From positions 13,452,951 to 13,516,950 of the forward strand of contig NC_134949.1 in NCBI RefSeq assembly GCF_965638725.1: a DNA stretch of 64,000 bases, in the 5' to 3' direction. The notes under the pieces were generated by a model. That model was not told where the DNA came from. It did not search any database and saw nothing but the letters and a program-made list of their open reading frames with translations. Each line of letters starts with the position of its first letter. Position 1 is the stretch's first letter. The position numbers and the translations under genes are program-made. Source of the stretch: Aptenodytes patagonicus. Taxonomy: Eukaryota > Chordata > Aves > Sphenisciformes > Spheniscidae. Positions 22,331 through 35,146 of the stretch are shown piece by piece.

Positions 22331-25300
22331 GTGTGTCACAGCCACAGCAGGGTAGCCTTTCTCCCTGCTGGCCAATTCCCTAAGCTCTGTAGCAATATAA
22401 TATATGGCATCTAGACAATACTAGAAAAAAATCCAAATTAAAGTGGTCTGTTATCTGCCAATAATGCCACTACAGTATTTTTTTCCCCCCAAAGTGAAAA
22501 TGCTGAAGACGGTTGCAAAAGAGGCAGACGCACAGCTGTAATGCTTGCACCACCACAGCAGGAAAGGGGAAGCGGGGAGGGGTGGAAAAGGGACAAAATT
22601 AGTGAAGCAAGGAGGGCTCCTTTTCAAAGACTGCGGGATACTTTTTTTTTTTTTTAAATCTAACACTGACACACTGTATGAACCACATGAACACAAGGCT
22701 GTATCTGTTTTTATATTAGGGAGGCCTGTGCCATTGAGGAATGTGTGCACAATTTATATGAGCTCTAAGCTCTAAGCTATAAAATAAAAATCAACTCATC
22801 CAAGTCCAAATTCCTGTTTTTGATGGAAAATGCAATGTATGGTGGCTGTCTGAAGCATGTATAAGGGGATCTGTTACTATTTTTTTGGAAATTTATGCTG
22901 TCCCATGCCTGAAGCTACAGTTGATTAGTTTGCCAGAAACAGCCATTCATTAATCATCAACACATGGCAAAATAGACCAGTTATTTAAGATATATTGTAC
23001 TATGATAGAGCCTGCTTATTTATTTCTATAGTGTCTTAAATGAGCACATTGCTGAATAAAAGCATTTCAGCAAATAATTACAATTATCTTTGGCAAAGCA
23101 AATACCTCTTGGTGTAAGTCAGACAAAAGTACTGGCCCAAACACATGGCTTGAGCAGCACTGGGATATATAATTGAATCCTTACCCAAAGTTTCAATCCC
23201 TTTTACTAAGAGGGGGTAGCTAGGAAATACATTTCTGCATCACGGTCTGAATCCTGAGCCATTCCAAAATTCAGAAATGTTTGACTGGGTCCATCATAAT
23301 ACTAAAGCAGAGGTTTTGAAAAAGACTTTTTGACATGAGGCTACAAAAACCAATCAAGAATAAAAAGTAATGGAAAATAAAAACTTAAACATGGGAGAAC
23401 TGTTTATAGTGCAAATGCAGGAGAAATTAAGCCGAAGAGACAAGTGGAGGCAGGCAGCTAATGGAAAAAGCAGAAAGCAGCCTGCAAGCACACTCCAGGT
23501 TACAAGCAGTGATCAGACCACATAAAATCTGAAGTATTCTGGGGTCTATGTCAGCTGCAGTAGTTGTATCATTTTATGGCATCCAGTTCAAGTGCACACG
23601 ATGGCTGAAACATGGCACTCCAGGAGCCTCCATGTCACTTCTGAAGAGCGATTTACAGTCAGTGAGAAGACAGTACTGTGATATTTTTGTTGCTTCTTCA
23701 AGAGAAAAGAGTATTCTTAGTCCTTTACCAAATCATCTGTAGGCTGTCTTCATTTCCGATTACATGTGTGTTGGACTCCCAGATCCTTCCTGCCTTGAGA
23801 CCTGAATATTTGGATAATACCTAAGAAATTCTGCTTTTTCAAGAAGACAGAGTTCTTGCAATCTCCTTTCTAACCAACAGCAACCATCAAAAACCACAAC
23901 AACAAAAACCAAAACAAAAATCAGAATGTTCTCCAAATGTCAAATGTAGCTATTAAGACCGAATATAATTTCCGTTTAAAAGGCAAAAATTGTAATAGTA
24001 TTTGTTGATGAGTCACTTGTTAACAGAATAGTCGTGAGTTTAAAAGAAATGTAACTGGTTTCATATTAGTGCAGACAAGAAAGAAGGAAGCATTTAATTT
24101 TGCGCTCAAAGAACAGCTTTTGGTGGAACCAAGCTGTTAGAGAGGGGATGCGGTTTGGTGAGAGCACAAGGCTGGCTGTCTTCTCAAGGCAATGGCAGAT
24201 TTCCTTTCTCATTTTGCACCCAGAGATGTTAATGGAGCGCCCCACCTTTCTCAGCACTACAGCTGACTTTAAATGGTATTTGTGTTTTGAAGTTTAAGGA
24301 GAATGTTTTACAGGGAAGAGAATTGTTTCTCTAAAGATGCCAGTGTGTTATTTCTTGTAGGATTAGTCCCAAAGTGAATCACAACCGATACAACCTTTTC
24401 CTAGAAGCCACATTTTAAAAAGCAGTTAGTTAGCTTTCTTTTCCTCTAGTAGAAGAAATCAATTGTACCCGTATCATTTGCTCCCAAAGGTAGGTTATCC
24501 ATGATTCTTTATGACATTTAGAAACAGAATTAATTGAAAGGTCATTAGCCTCTGGATACAAAAATATGCAGCAAGATATCAGTCCATACACCTTTTTTCT
24601 CTTCTAACATTTAATAAACCTGAAACCAGGCTACTATGTTGGCAAATATAATCTCAAATGCTACCTGATACCGGAAAGAATGGACAATTTATATGCTTGT
24701 AACTGTTTCCTATGAAGCTGCATTGGACTGAAACTTGAAGGACTTTGTGGCTCCCTATGTTTTCTATTTTAATCTAATGAAACAGTAAAAATAAAACTTT
24801 GGAAAAAAAAAGTGACACAATACAAGAGATATGCCTCAATAATTGCAAGGCTCAGTCTATTAAGAGATGTCTGCTAGGGCTGGTTAGTGTTTAATAATAA
24901 ATAACGGGGAATTCCTTTGGCAAAATGAGGTACATGTGATTTATAGATCTTGTAGGGCAACTTTAAACTAAAAACATATTTCTTCTATTGCTTATTTAGA
25001 ACCTAAGCCACTAACATGTTTAGTTCTCCGGATTAATCTGATTTTTACATAGATGTCCTCTTCCATCCCCTTAAACGGGGAATGAAATGTCTCTGAAATG
25101 TATGTTTCACACCTGCAGAACGTAAATTACACCTGAAAACAGCCTTTCCCTCTACCTTCTATGAAAATCTAAGAGCCCAAATAAGGTTGTAAGAGTTACT
25201 CTGAAAACAGAGAATGAGGCCCTGTTCATTTTTCTGACAATCTGTTGCTTATTATTCATTACTAAAAGCATACAGGTTGTGACTGAAACACATAGTTCTA

Positions 25301-27731
25301 TAAAAATACATGGAGACATACAAGTGACAGTACTGTCATTGCTTTTGATGTCATTACTGAAAATCTGCTGCAAGATGACTAACAGTGTAGCATCACTGCC
25401 ATATTTTACTGTGCTTTTGATGTAGCTATTGGCAGAAAACAAACAGTTTTTATCATCTTTGCAATATTGGCCTTGAAGTACAATAAAAAAGATTTTTCTA
25501 AAGCGTGATGCATACAGGATGTGGAATATATCTGAATCTAGCTGTGAACTCCTTTATTTTCTGAATATCATTCTATCTAATGACAATTTTAGAGTCTGCA
25601 TTGAAAAGCCACTCTGATCTTGATGTGGTCAGGCTATTCTGCAGCCTGCCTAGGTCTAGGGAGGCTCTTCAGACCTGTTGGAAGGAACGAGCAAAAAATC
25701 TTCAGTGCTGAATTGTTGTACATGATCGATTCACCTGCTAGTTTTTGTCCCAGACTCAAATGGCACAGGGTAAGAGTTTCCTGTCATTGAACATACGGTG
25801 CAAAGGGTTAGAGACTGAGGCTGGTGAAGAAAAGAACCATCCACCGTCGCATACCAGAAAATCAGGCTCAAGAAAGTAAAATTGGCAAAGTTTGCCTAGT
25901 TCTAAAAATCACAAAAAGGGCAAAGATAACACTGGGTGGAGATGTGTGTCTCATGGTTGCTTTTTGTTTTGTAACGATCTGTAACTCTCCAGGGCTTCCT
26001 TTACAGTAAAAATAACTGGTTGGGAAATTCCTTGGCGGAGTCAGAAGAGTTTAATCAAGACGTTTGGAGAACCCATAGCATATGGGACTCTGAGACAGAG
26101 GCATAATCCTGGGTCATCCTGCAAAGGCTACAATAATGCAAACGGTTTTCTGAGAAGTCAGGTCAGCTCTTTGATCATGGCTCACCCAACATAAATTGGA
26201 ACTCAGCCCAAATTTCTTTTCCTACTACTTCTCACTTTGACAGGAAGATGTATAAGCAGCCAGAGCCTGAAAGGGATGACAGACTGTTTAGTGCTCTAAA
26301 CAGAGATATGAAGTCACAGAAAAAGCAAGTCAACAACAGTAATCCGGGGCTAAAAGAAAATCCCTTGAGGCTTAATATGAGAAAAACTGTAAATCAGAAA
26401 GTTACAAGTAAATTAATCGTATTTGAAATCTCTTTTTTCAGAATGAACAGTGTAGTTCGTTTAGAATAATTTTTTCAATTCATACTCTTGCATACCAATC
26501 CTTCAAAATCCTTCTTAATTAGAAGGAGGGGTTTTGAGATGGAAGTTCTGAGATTACATTAAGAAAACTAAGTCAGAGAGAAGTAAAGAAAATAAAAGTA
26601 ATGACAGCAGAATTGTTTGTGGCAAGACAGTTAGAGGGAAATAAACCAAGGAGGGTTTGGAAAGCATGAAGCACACTGGAAACATCTTTTAAGTTACTAA
26701 GCATCCGCATTGGTCTTGTGGTCTCTAAAGTGACTATTAAACCCTGGAATGATTTAGCATGGAGTGTGCTATCTGCAGTGGTCCTGTTAGAGTGGGGTTA
26801 GAGCTCTCCTAGTACGGATACTCTCTATATAATATAGTATTATGTATTTCTTACTCTTACTGAAGTCATAAAGCTCGATTAAGTTATATTCTCAGATATA
26901 TCAACCATACTTAAACTTTAGTTCTTTTCCAAACAGTTTCAGTCCCTTTGGCGTGTCTGGCCACTGTGCAGTTCTAGGTGTACGGCGCCTGGTCTGTGAT
27001 GCTCTTAACCCCCATGGAAGGGTGATGGACACGGGATCTGCATCTCAGAGACACAGAGCTGAAAACTCAGCTCTAAACCTGACCAGAACTGACTGGCTTG
27101 TAAATGCCATGGGGAATCAAGAGACTGTGTCCATTTACACCAGTAGAGAAGTTGGATTACATTGTGGTAGATGACCTGTTTTTTCCAGTTGTAGATACAT
27201 AACAAGTATGTTTCACTTGTATTTCATGAAACTATGCTTATGATACCTTGACTCATTCGCTGTAACCATGCTGCATCTTGAGCACAGGCCGACATCAATG
27301 CTCAGATCTGCTTCTGCTATATACTGACATGCGGTCATTGGGAAACAGGCTCCCACAAAGCCTCGGAGTGAGCTCAAGTACATAGTGCAATGGCTGAGAG
27401 CATTAGGCGCAGTTTGTTTTTCACCCTCATGTGCCCACATGCCCTTGAGGTGATATCCTGTGTCTGCAGAAATTTCCCTAACAGGACATTGTCTGCCATA
27501 AAGATAGATGGTGTCTCTATTTCCCTTCATTGCTGGCTGACACTGGAATGTGTAGATACCCGCACCAAGCCACAGGAATCCTAAGGAAGCAGTGTGGACA
27601 CCCCCTAGATAAAGGAGCAAGATGGCTCAAGCCAGATACCTAGCATGGCAACACGATGCCAACGAAGAAAAAAACTCATGTTTTTGGGTTTACAACCACC
27701 TCTGAATTAAGATTAGAAAATATCCTCTTAC

Positions 27732-27895
27732 TTGGTAATATTTCTGCAGTACAGCATCTTGAGAATCTGGAGTTGCCTACAACCCTTCCAAAGATATTTC
27801 AGTGCTTTGTCAGTAAGATGAATGCAACCCGAGACATCCAAGAAGTGGAGGTAATGGCAGGCTGCAGCCAAGTATTGGATACAGGTATCAGTCAT
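27732..27895 (-). CDS. FBXL13: FBXL13 exon 9 of 10 in window: LRRs
   Basis: The acceptor 'cttcatttacag' precedes ATG ACT GAT, which is an internal methionine rather than a start. The exon has 54 codons plus two bases and its donor is AA|gtaaga. It encodes two LRR units: MTDTCIQYLAAACHYLHFLD leads into VSGCIHLTDKALKYL, and then the last LRR strand QILKMLYCRNITK. The C and N positions of the cysteine-type LRR consensus are kept (LDVSGC, LKMLYCRNIT). It joins the upstream exon in phase 0 after GCPK and the terminal exon in phase 2. Confidence 0.95.
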
Positions 27896-30800
27896 CTGTA
27901 AATGAAGCAATAAGACACACAGAAGTTAGAAGATTATTGAATAGTTGGAAAAAAAAAAAACCACAGAGCACAATTTTAGTGTCTGATTTGTGGGAAAACT
28001 ATGTTTTAAAATACTTCATGGAAGTAAAATTTCTGGCACAGCAGAATTCTGAATCGCTGCAAGAGGCTCTACAGGAACGGCCACTTAAATATCAGGAGCA
28101 TATTAGGTATTAGTTAACTGTGATTCCAGTACAGTCTAAAGTATTGTGGGATTTTTTTCACCTAATCAGAATGGTTTAACTTTCCCAGCCTCATGATTGT
28201 GCATGTAGCACATATAAGCCTTTAGCCTGACCTGCTATTGCATTGTTCTCGCTAAACTATTAGGCTGCACTTATAGTTTAGTTATATCAGTTTTGTATCT
28301 CAGTTCTCTATTACAAATGAGTGTCTCACACCAAGACTTTTTTAATGTATAGTTATTTTTCTTTAGCTCTGAAGTAGAGCTGCTTAGTTCCACCTCACAA
28401 TTCCATTTTTCTAAACTGATATTCATTGCCATCAATGCTGGAAGTCACATTTGAGAAACACATGAGACAGAGTCTTTAAGGTACCTAAGCAGTCATGCAA
28501 GCTACTTAATTGCTCCACTGACCTCAGTGGAAACAGTCAAGAATAAATTACGTACATACTTTAATTACCTTGTTCAGTCAGGACCAAAAATCAAGAGGGG
28601 ACATGCTAAAGACCTTTAAAAGACACTTGATTAAAATCAGTGGAGTGGGATGGTGGAAAGAGAGACAAGGGTTTCACTTGCATTAAACAGCCAATCTCAT
28701 CAGAATCTAAAAGGAACAAGTAGGCAAGACGAAGCTGGGACCTTGGGTTGTGGAACAGAAAATTAGCACACTATCTCATGATACAGCCCTCCTGGAATAT
28801 AGAGGTAATTCTGTGCTTTGCTTATTCCAGATTTAGCTATATGCTTAATATTAGATCTGCAATAGATTAATAAGTAATTAAAATATTAATAAATAGATTA
28901 ATATGCCTATTGAAATAAACCGAAGTTGCTGACTGAACTCAGCAATCGGTATCAGATGCATTTAAGAGAAATCTAAGTTCATCACACACAATCCTATTCG
29001 CTTTAGAGGACTGAATTACAGAATTCATTGTCCATCGAACTGTGTCTTCAGAACTTTGCTATTTAAATAGCTGATTCATTCATTTAACCAGAGATTTATT
29101 TTCAGTTCTTGCTATATTTTTTCATGTGTAGGATATGTTTCCCACAGCAACTTCATTTTTTTCCTATGAAATAAGAATTACTCTTGAATCAGGCTCATTC
29201 CTTGAGTAAGACTCAGAACTGCACTGCTGAATATTTTAGTATCAACATTTGCAAAATGACTTGTACCTGTCCTAGGTATACAGAAATGTGACAGGGAGGC
29301 TCACTGCACTTTCATTAAGCCAGTGGGGTTTGTTCAAAGACAATTAATTTGCCCCAGTAGATATGATTAAAGTGATAACCTCTTCTAATTTTAGAGTAAC
29401 CTGCATAGCACATGCCAAAACATTCTTAATGGACATGTATTTGTATATTGATTTTTTCCATGTTCTCTTGCTACGATTTTTTTTTAAATTTTTTTTTTTT
29501 ATATAATATAGCTGATGTTGCAGGACATGACTGTCAGACATATTAACATATATCCTTTGGAACAGGTTCATTCTTACTTTAATCTCCTGACCATTTTTAA
29601 ACAGTCACCGAGTGGAAAATATTTCCTTACTTAGCAGCTGGATCCCCTCAAATTACACTAGAGATTGCCAAAGGATTTGAAAGACCCATTAGTTTTAACA
29701 TCCACAGGTGTACCCATCTCATTTTATGGAGTTGCAAGCTGGATTCAAGTCAAAAAAAGACTTGTAAACTTATCTGTAAGTTTATTTGAAAGAGTCTTGA
29801 TGTTCTCTTCTGAAAATAGTAGGGTATTAGCAGTTAACAGATTGGCTTTATAACTGTTTAAAGAAAAGATACCATCTAGGAACAAAGCGTTGGAAGGGGA
29901 TTACTAGGTCACTGACTCTACTTCTTGTTCCCATTTGAAGGAACTACAAAATATGACCCAGTTCATTCCCTTATCAAGAGCCATCCTAACTTAATACTTT
30001 GCACCTGTCTCCCTTCCCAGGATGCTGTTTTACAATTCATTGCTCTGATAATCAGAAGCTCCCAATTTCCAGCCTGCCATTTTACAGTTTTTGGGGGGTG
30101 TTTCTTTTTTCTGTGTTAGTCTATAAGGTGTTGTGGAAAGCATGGCAGAGAAGACTGCTTGCAAAACTACCTACCTACCTAACTACTTTGGGAAGATCTC
30201 CATGCACAACTTCTGTTATCACTGTTATTATGGAAAAATAGCTTAATATCTGTCTAAAAGCAAAGGATACAGGAGATTGAGACCCATGTATGTAATAATT
30301 AATGCTGTACAGTAGGTATCTGTAACATATAAACCAAGGGCTATTGTAAGACACAGAGCAACTTCCTTGGCCTGCCAGATCTGAGAGACAGCCTGTGGGT
30401 TTTGGCCTAGAGGCTGAGAAACTTATGAACTTTTGGAAGGCTAACGAACCTATCAGAATACACATAATTTGGGGCTGGCTAACTAGTCAGCTGGGTCAGC
30501 TTAAACTAGTTGGCCAGGAGGCTAAGGTGTTCAGCCACTGCAGTGAGTAAGAGGACATGAGGACTGTGTGGAGGGCTGAAAGGATAGTCAAGGGTTATGG
30601 AGATGGGTGTTGGAGAGGAGGAAGGGAGGGAAAAGCGATGGCTGCAGACTTATTGTGGAAGGAAATGGGACATGGGCACTTCAGTAGGAAAAAAGGGGGA
30701 AACTGGTCCAATGAGTACAAAGAAATTTTAAAGGGTAGTTCAAGATGAACTTTTCCAAAAGTAGTAATAAACTTAGTATATTCCCAGTTGATAGTGATGG

Positions 30801-33075
30801 AAGCAACACTACAACAACTTTTGCCATGTATGAAAATACCAAGAGTTATTAAAAGAAAGACGCTACCCTTTGGAAGCACCCAAAACACCAGAACCTGGGA
30901 GAGTATTTGCAGGAAATATCACTAATAGGCCTTCTCTCTTCACCCTTCCCTAGACATCATAGAATCATAGAATAGAATCATAGAATCATAGAATAGTTTG
31001 GGTTGGAAGGGACCTTTAAAGGTCATCTAGTCCAACCCCCCTGCCATGGGCAGGGACATCTTCAACTAGATCAGGTTGCTCAGAGCCCCGTCCAACCTGA
31101 CCTTGAACGTTTCCAGGGATGGGGCATCCACCACCTCTCTGGGCAACCTGTGCCAGTGTTTCACCACCCTCAGCGTAAAAAATTTCTTCCTTAGATCTAA
31201 TCTAAATCGACCCCCCCTTTAGTTTAAAGCCATTCCCCCTTGTCCTGTCGCAACAGGCCCTGCTAAAAAGTCTGCCGCCATCTTTTTTATCAGCCCCCTT
31301 TAAGTACTGATAGGCTGCAAGAAGGTCTCCCCGGAGCCTTCTCTTCTCCAGGCTGAACAACCCCAACTCTCTCAGCCTTTCTTCATAGGAGAGGTGTTCC
31401 ATCCCCCTGATCATTTTCATGGCCCTCTTCTGGACCCGCTCCAGCAGGTCTGTGTCTTTCTTATGCTGAGGGCTCCAGAGCTGGACGCAGTGCTCCAGGT
31501 GGGGTCTCACCAGAGCAGAGTAGAGGGGCAGAATCACCTCCCTCGACCTGCTGGCCACGCTTCTTTTGATGCAGCCCAGGATTGGCCTTCTGGGCTGCGA
31601 GCGCACATTGCCAGCTCATGTCCAGCTTTTCATCTGCCAGTACCCCCAAGTCCTTCTCGGCAGGGCTGCTCTCAATCCCTTCATCCCCCAGCCTGTATTG
31701 ATAGCGGGGGTTGCCCCGACCCCGGTGCAGGACCTTGCACTTGGCCTTGTGAAACCTCATGAGGTTCACACAGGCCCACTTTCTCAAGCTTCTCCAGGTC
31801 CCTCTGGATGGCATCCCGTCCCTCTGGCGTGTCAACCGCACCACTCAGCTTGGTGTCATCTGCAAACTTGCTGAGGGTGCCCTCGATCCCACTGTCTGTG
31901 TCATTGATGAAGATATTCAACAGTACCGGTCCCAATACGGACCCCTGCGGGACGCCACTCATCACCAATCTCCATCTGGACATTGAGCCGTTGACCACTA
32001 CCCTCTGGATGCGACCATCTAACCAATTCCTCACCCACCGCACAGTCCACCCATCAAATCCTTACCTCTCCAGTTTAGAGAGAAGCATGTTGGGGGGGAC
32101 CGTGTCAGAGGCCTTACAGAGGTCCAGATAGACGACATCTGTAGCCCTTCCCATGTCCACTGATGTAGTCACCCCATCATAGAAGGCCACTAGGTTAGTC
32201 AGGCAGGACTTGCCCTTGGTGAAGCCATGCTGGCTGTCTCGAATCACCTGCCTGTCCTCCAGGTGCCTTAGCATAGCTTCCAGGAGGATCTGTTCCATGA
32301 TCTTCCCAGGCACAGTGGTGAGACTGACTGGCCTGTAGTTCCCCGGGTCTTCCTTTTTTCCCTTTTGAAAAATGGGGGTGATGTTTCCCCTTTTCCAGTC
32401 AGTGGGAACTTCACCGGACTGCCACAACTTCTCAAATACAATGGATAGTGGCTTAGCAGCTTCATCCGCCAGTTCCTTCAGGACCCACGGATGGATCTCA
32501 TCGGGTCCCATGGACTTGTGCACCTTCAGGTGCCTTAAATGGTCTCGAACCTGATCTTCTCCCACAGTGGGTGGCTCTTCATTCTCCCAGTCCCCGCCTT
32601 TGCCTCCTGCGGCTTGGATGGTGAGGCTCGAGCACTTGCCGGTGAAGACCGAGGCAAAAAAGACGCTGAGTACCTCTGCCTTCTCCGTATCCCAGGTAAC
32701 CAGGTATCCCGTTCCGTTCCGGAGAGGGCCCACATTTTCCCTCGTCTTCCTTTTATCCCCGACGTACCTATAGAATCTTTTCTTGTTGAAGAAAACAACC
32801 CCCTGGAGAGACAAACTTTTACCTGATCCAGCACAGACACCTTTACATTGTAACGGCAACCATTAGAAGAACGCCAAACACTCTCAAGAGCCATGTCTCA
32901 GAACTTAAAACTCATGGAAAGTCAGCTGAACTTAAGCTCTGATTTCTAAATTAGTTGAGTACGTTGTAGAATTGTGACAAGACACAGATTCCAGCACGTG
33001 AAATTTCTAAATGAAATACTAAGTACTTCTTTGCAATAGCAATCCCAGAACTATTGCCCCATTTCATATACATAC
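27896..33075 (-). other. FBXL13: FBXL13 intron between window exons 8 and 9
   Basis: This intron is about 5.2 kb and holds CR1 copy 2 (30955-32788), which begins under 300 bp from the donor. A poly(A)/(T) mix lies near 29455-29505. I see no gene in the rest. Confidence 0.75.
30955..32788 (-). mobile_element. CR1 LINE copy 2, 5'-truncated
   Basis: Coding strand is minus, the same as FBXL13. The 3' end at 30955-31000 carries the CR1 tail with repeated 'atcatagaat' units, then the reverse complement of 'tttgggttggaagggacc'. The reverse-transcriptase region (32062-32788, with [20 protein letters not shown] and the [11 protein letters not shown] block) is open up to an in-frame TAA at 32062-32064. 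Further frame breaks are a 5-bp deletion near 31580 relative to copy 1 and an extra A near 31780. Similarity to copy 3 stops after 'cttttcttgttg' (32788), marking 5' truncation. No target-site duplication is evident. Confidence 0.93.
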
Positions 33076-33210
33076 CTTTGGGCAACCTGCTATGTTGACA
33101 GATGTTAGTGTGTGGCAGTGAAATGCCATTGCTTTCACAGCTTCATCCGTCAGCTGAGGGCAGTAAGAGACATGGCAGTATTCCAGGTATTTTGTGCCCT
33201 TGCAGAACTC
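33076..33210 (-). CDS. FBXL13: FBXL13 exon 8 of 10 in window: LRRs
   Basis: Acceptor 'ctctttcag', donor AAAG|gtatgt, 45 codons, phase 0 at both ends. The peptide contains KYLEYCHVSYCPQLTDEAVK and HTLTSVNIAGCPK, which are two cysteine-type LRR strands with the C..LTD turn and an intervening helix. The junction with the next exon reads AGCPK-MTDTC, matching the family's GCPKITD pattern. The sequence is intact. Confidence 0.95.
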
Positions 33211-34063
33211 CTGAAAGAGTGACAAACAAACCAATCATTCTTAGGTGACATGCCTACTCTATTTTTTCTCAGTTTACAATACATTTACATTAATCCTTTG
33301 ATCCACTTCAGGCACTTCAGTTTTCTAGGTACCCTTTATCGGTAGTGAAGTCATTCAGCCTTTGGCTGTGAATGTCACTAGAAAAAGAAGCAATGCATTA
33401 AGAGGCTATTTTCCATTGCTTATATATTACACTATGTGTTCATTAGACTAACATTCCTATAAGTTCCACTGTATATATTAAAATACGTTGAATTTGGGTT
33501 CTTTAAATTGAGCACAACCCAGAACCTAAAGGTTTGTGCTTAAAGGACCAGCCCCAAATACATTTATTCTTCTGCTCTCTGCAAATGCCCATTTTTGTGT
33601 ATATTAACTTTTCTCCTTTTTTTGCAAAAATGAACAAAGAAATGTATCTGTATAAATTACATTATTTTCTTGGAAAGGAATGGGTAAGAATCTCAGGACT
33701 GTCACTCGGGAGTTCTGGGTTCTGATTTGCTCTGTGGAGCTCAGGCCAGTTAACTGTGGCTGAAGTGCCATGTAATTCCTGCTGTGATACCTGTTGACTA
33801 CAATTTCTATCCTCATTTTTAGAGCAAATAAGCACCTGCAGATCCTACTGACTTCAGTTCCAGCACCTTTGTAACTCAAGCATTAGCTTTTTCGTACGCC
33901 CTGTAAAACAGATCATTTTGGAAAATAACAGACCAATCCGTTCAGTGACCTTTCCCAGCTTATAAAATGGAGTGGAGATAACTTCACACATCATGAAATT
34001 GCAAGAGCTGTTTACAAAACATTTTGGTGACCTGCAGATGGCAAGTGATAAATAGGTGTAAGG

Positions 34064-34100
34064 TATTATTATTACTATTATTATTACTACTACTACTATT
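34064..34100. repeat. Trinucleotide repeat (ATT/ACT)n
   Basis: Twelve triplets of ATT interspersed with ACT, in an FBXL13 intron. Confidence 0.9.
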
Positions 34101-35120
34101 AAGACATTCCAGCTTCTACATGAGTTTTTTTAATTTTTACATGAATACCTTTTCCATGTTCTCTTCTACAAGGCCAACTGAAAAGACCAAAGGGACAATT
34201 TGACCAACTCAATGTGTTCATGTATTTTTCATCTTACGTTTGATTCTTGCACCTCTGATAGGTGATCATATGAATGAAAAATTTTGGCAAAATGCACATT
34301 AAAATGTATATTTTAAATAGCATCAGAGAATCCCACATAAAACTTTGCTTCCTATGAAACACGGGTAGTTACAACTTTGGTATACTATGCACATTTATTG
34401 TTTGCAATGAAACTCCTATGAAAGGCCACATAGATTCATAAAATACACTATTCTCCTTTGCACTCTGAAACTTTGTTTACCTTTTGGCCTGAATCTTTTT
34501 CAAACCAGAAAATATTCACTTCTAGGTCTACAAAGAGAAGGAGAGGGTAGACCATAATTTGTGTCTGTGGAAACCTTCTCTTGAAGAGCCTGCAGACTTG
34601 TTAACTCAAGAACCAAACAACCTAAAATCGTATTTCTTCACCTAATGGTGCCATGATGTGAGCATCAGAGAACATTTTGTGGCTCAAGCAAAGCTTTAGC
34701 TTCAGTGAGAATCTCTCCTGTTCTGTGTTGTCCAGCCTAAAACTACGGTGAGATGCCTTAAATTTGTCACTGAGCTGATCTTCCAAGCCTGCTAATCTTG
34801 GCCTAAGGCCAGTGTAATTTGTCATTTACTGGAATGGAAATTCTACCTCTATAATGGAAAGAAGGAAATACTTATGTAGTAGATTGAATAAAAAACACTG
34901 GTTGCTCAAAGCTTTTCAAAACTTTCAAGAAATAGTCCTGAGGTAAACAGACTAAGGACCATGTGGATAAATAACACATGTGCATGCACACAGAGACACA
35001 CAAATGCACATATTTATCATGCACAAATATTACGTATTTATCATTCTGACAAAAAATCTGTAGTAATCAGACTATTGCATGTTAGCTGCAAAAAAAAAAA
35101 AAGTTAGCTTTGTTATGACG

Positions 35121-35146
35121 TGATTCTGTGTGATTCTGTGTGATTT
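35121..35146. repeat. Short tandem repeat, 10-bp unit
   Basis: Two copies of 'tgattctgtg' followed by a partial third (tgatt). Confidence 0.85.

Larger units (their letters stand above)
19773..27731 (-). other. FBXL13: FBXL13 last intron
   Basis: This intron is about 8 kb. It contains CR1 copy 1 (19802-20815), an older CR1 (20957-21445), a locally GC-rich segment with several CpG (about 22050-22330) and an A-rich stretch near 23880-23925. Short open frames elsewhere lack support. No other gene is seen. Confidence 0.75.

Noticed and set aside
27893..27895. ATG at the start of an FBXL13 exon as a translation start
   Set aside because: The codon directly follows a splice acceptor and the upstream exon joins in frame (AGCPK-MTDTC), so it is an internal methionine.
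33690..33765. MIR-like patch ('gagttctgggttctgatttg')
   Set aside because: There is only a partial B-box-like match and the diagnostic tail is absent.
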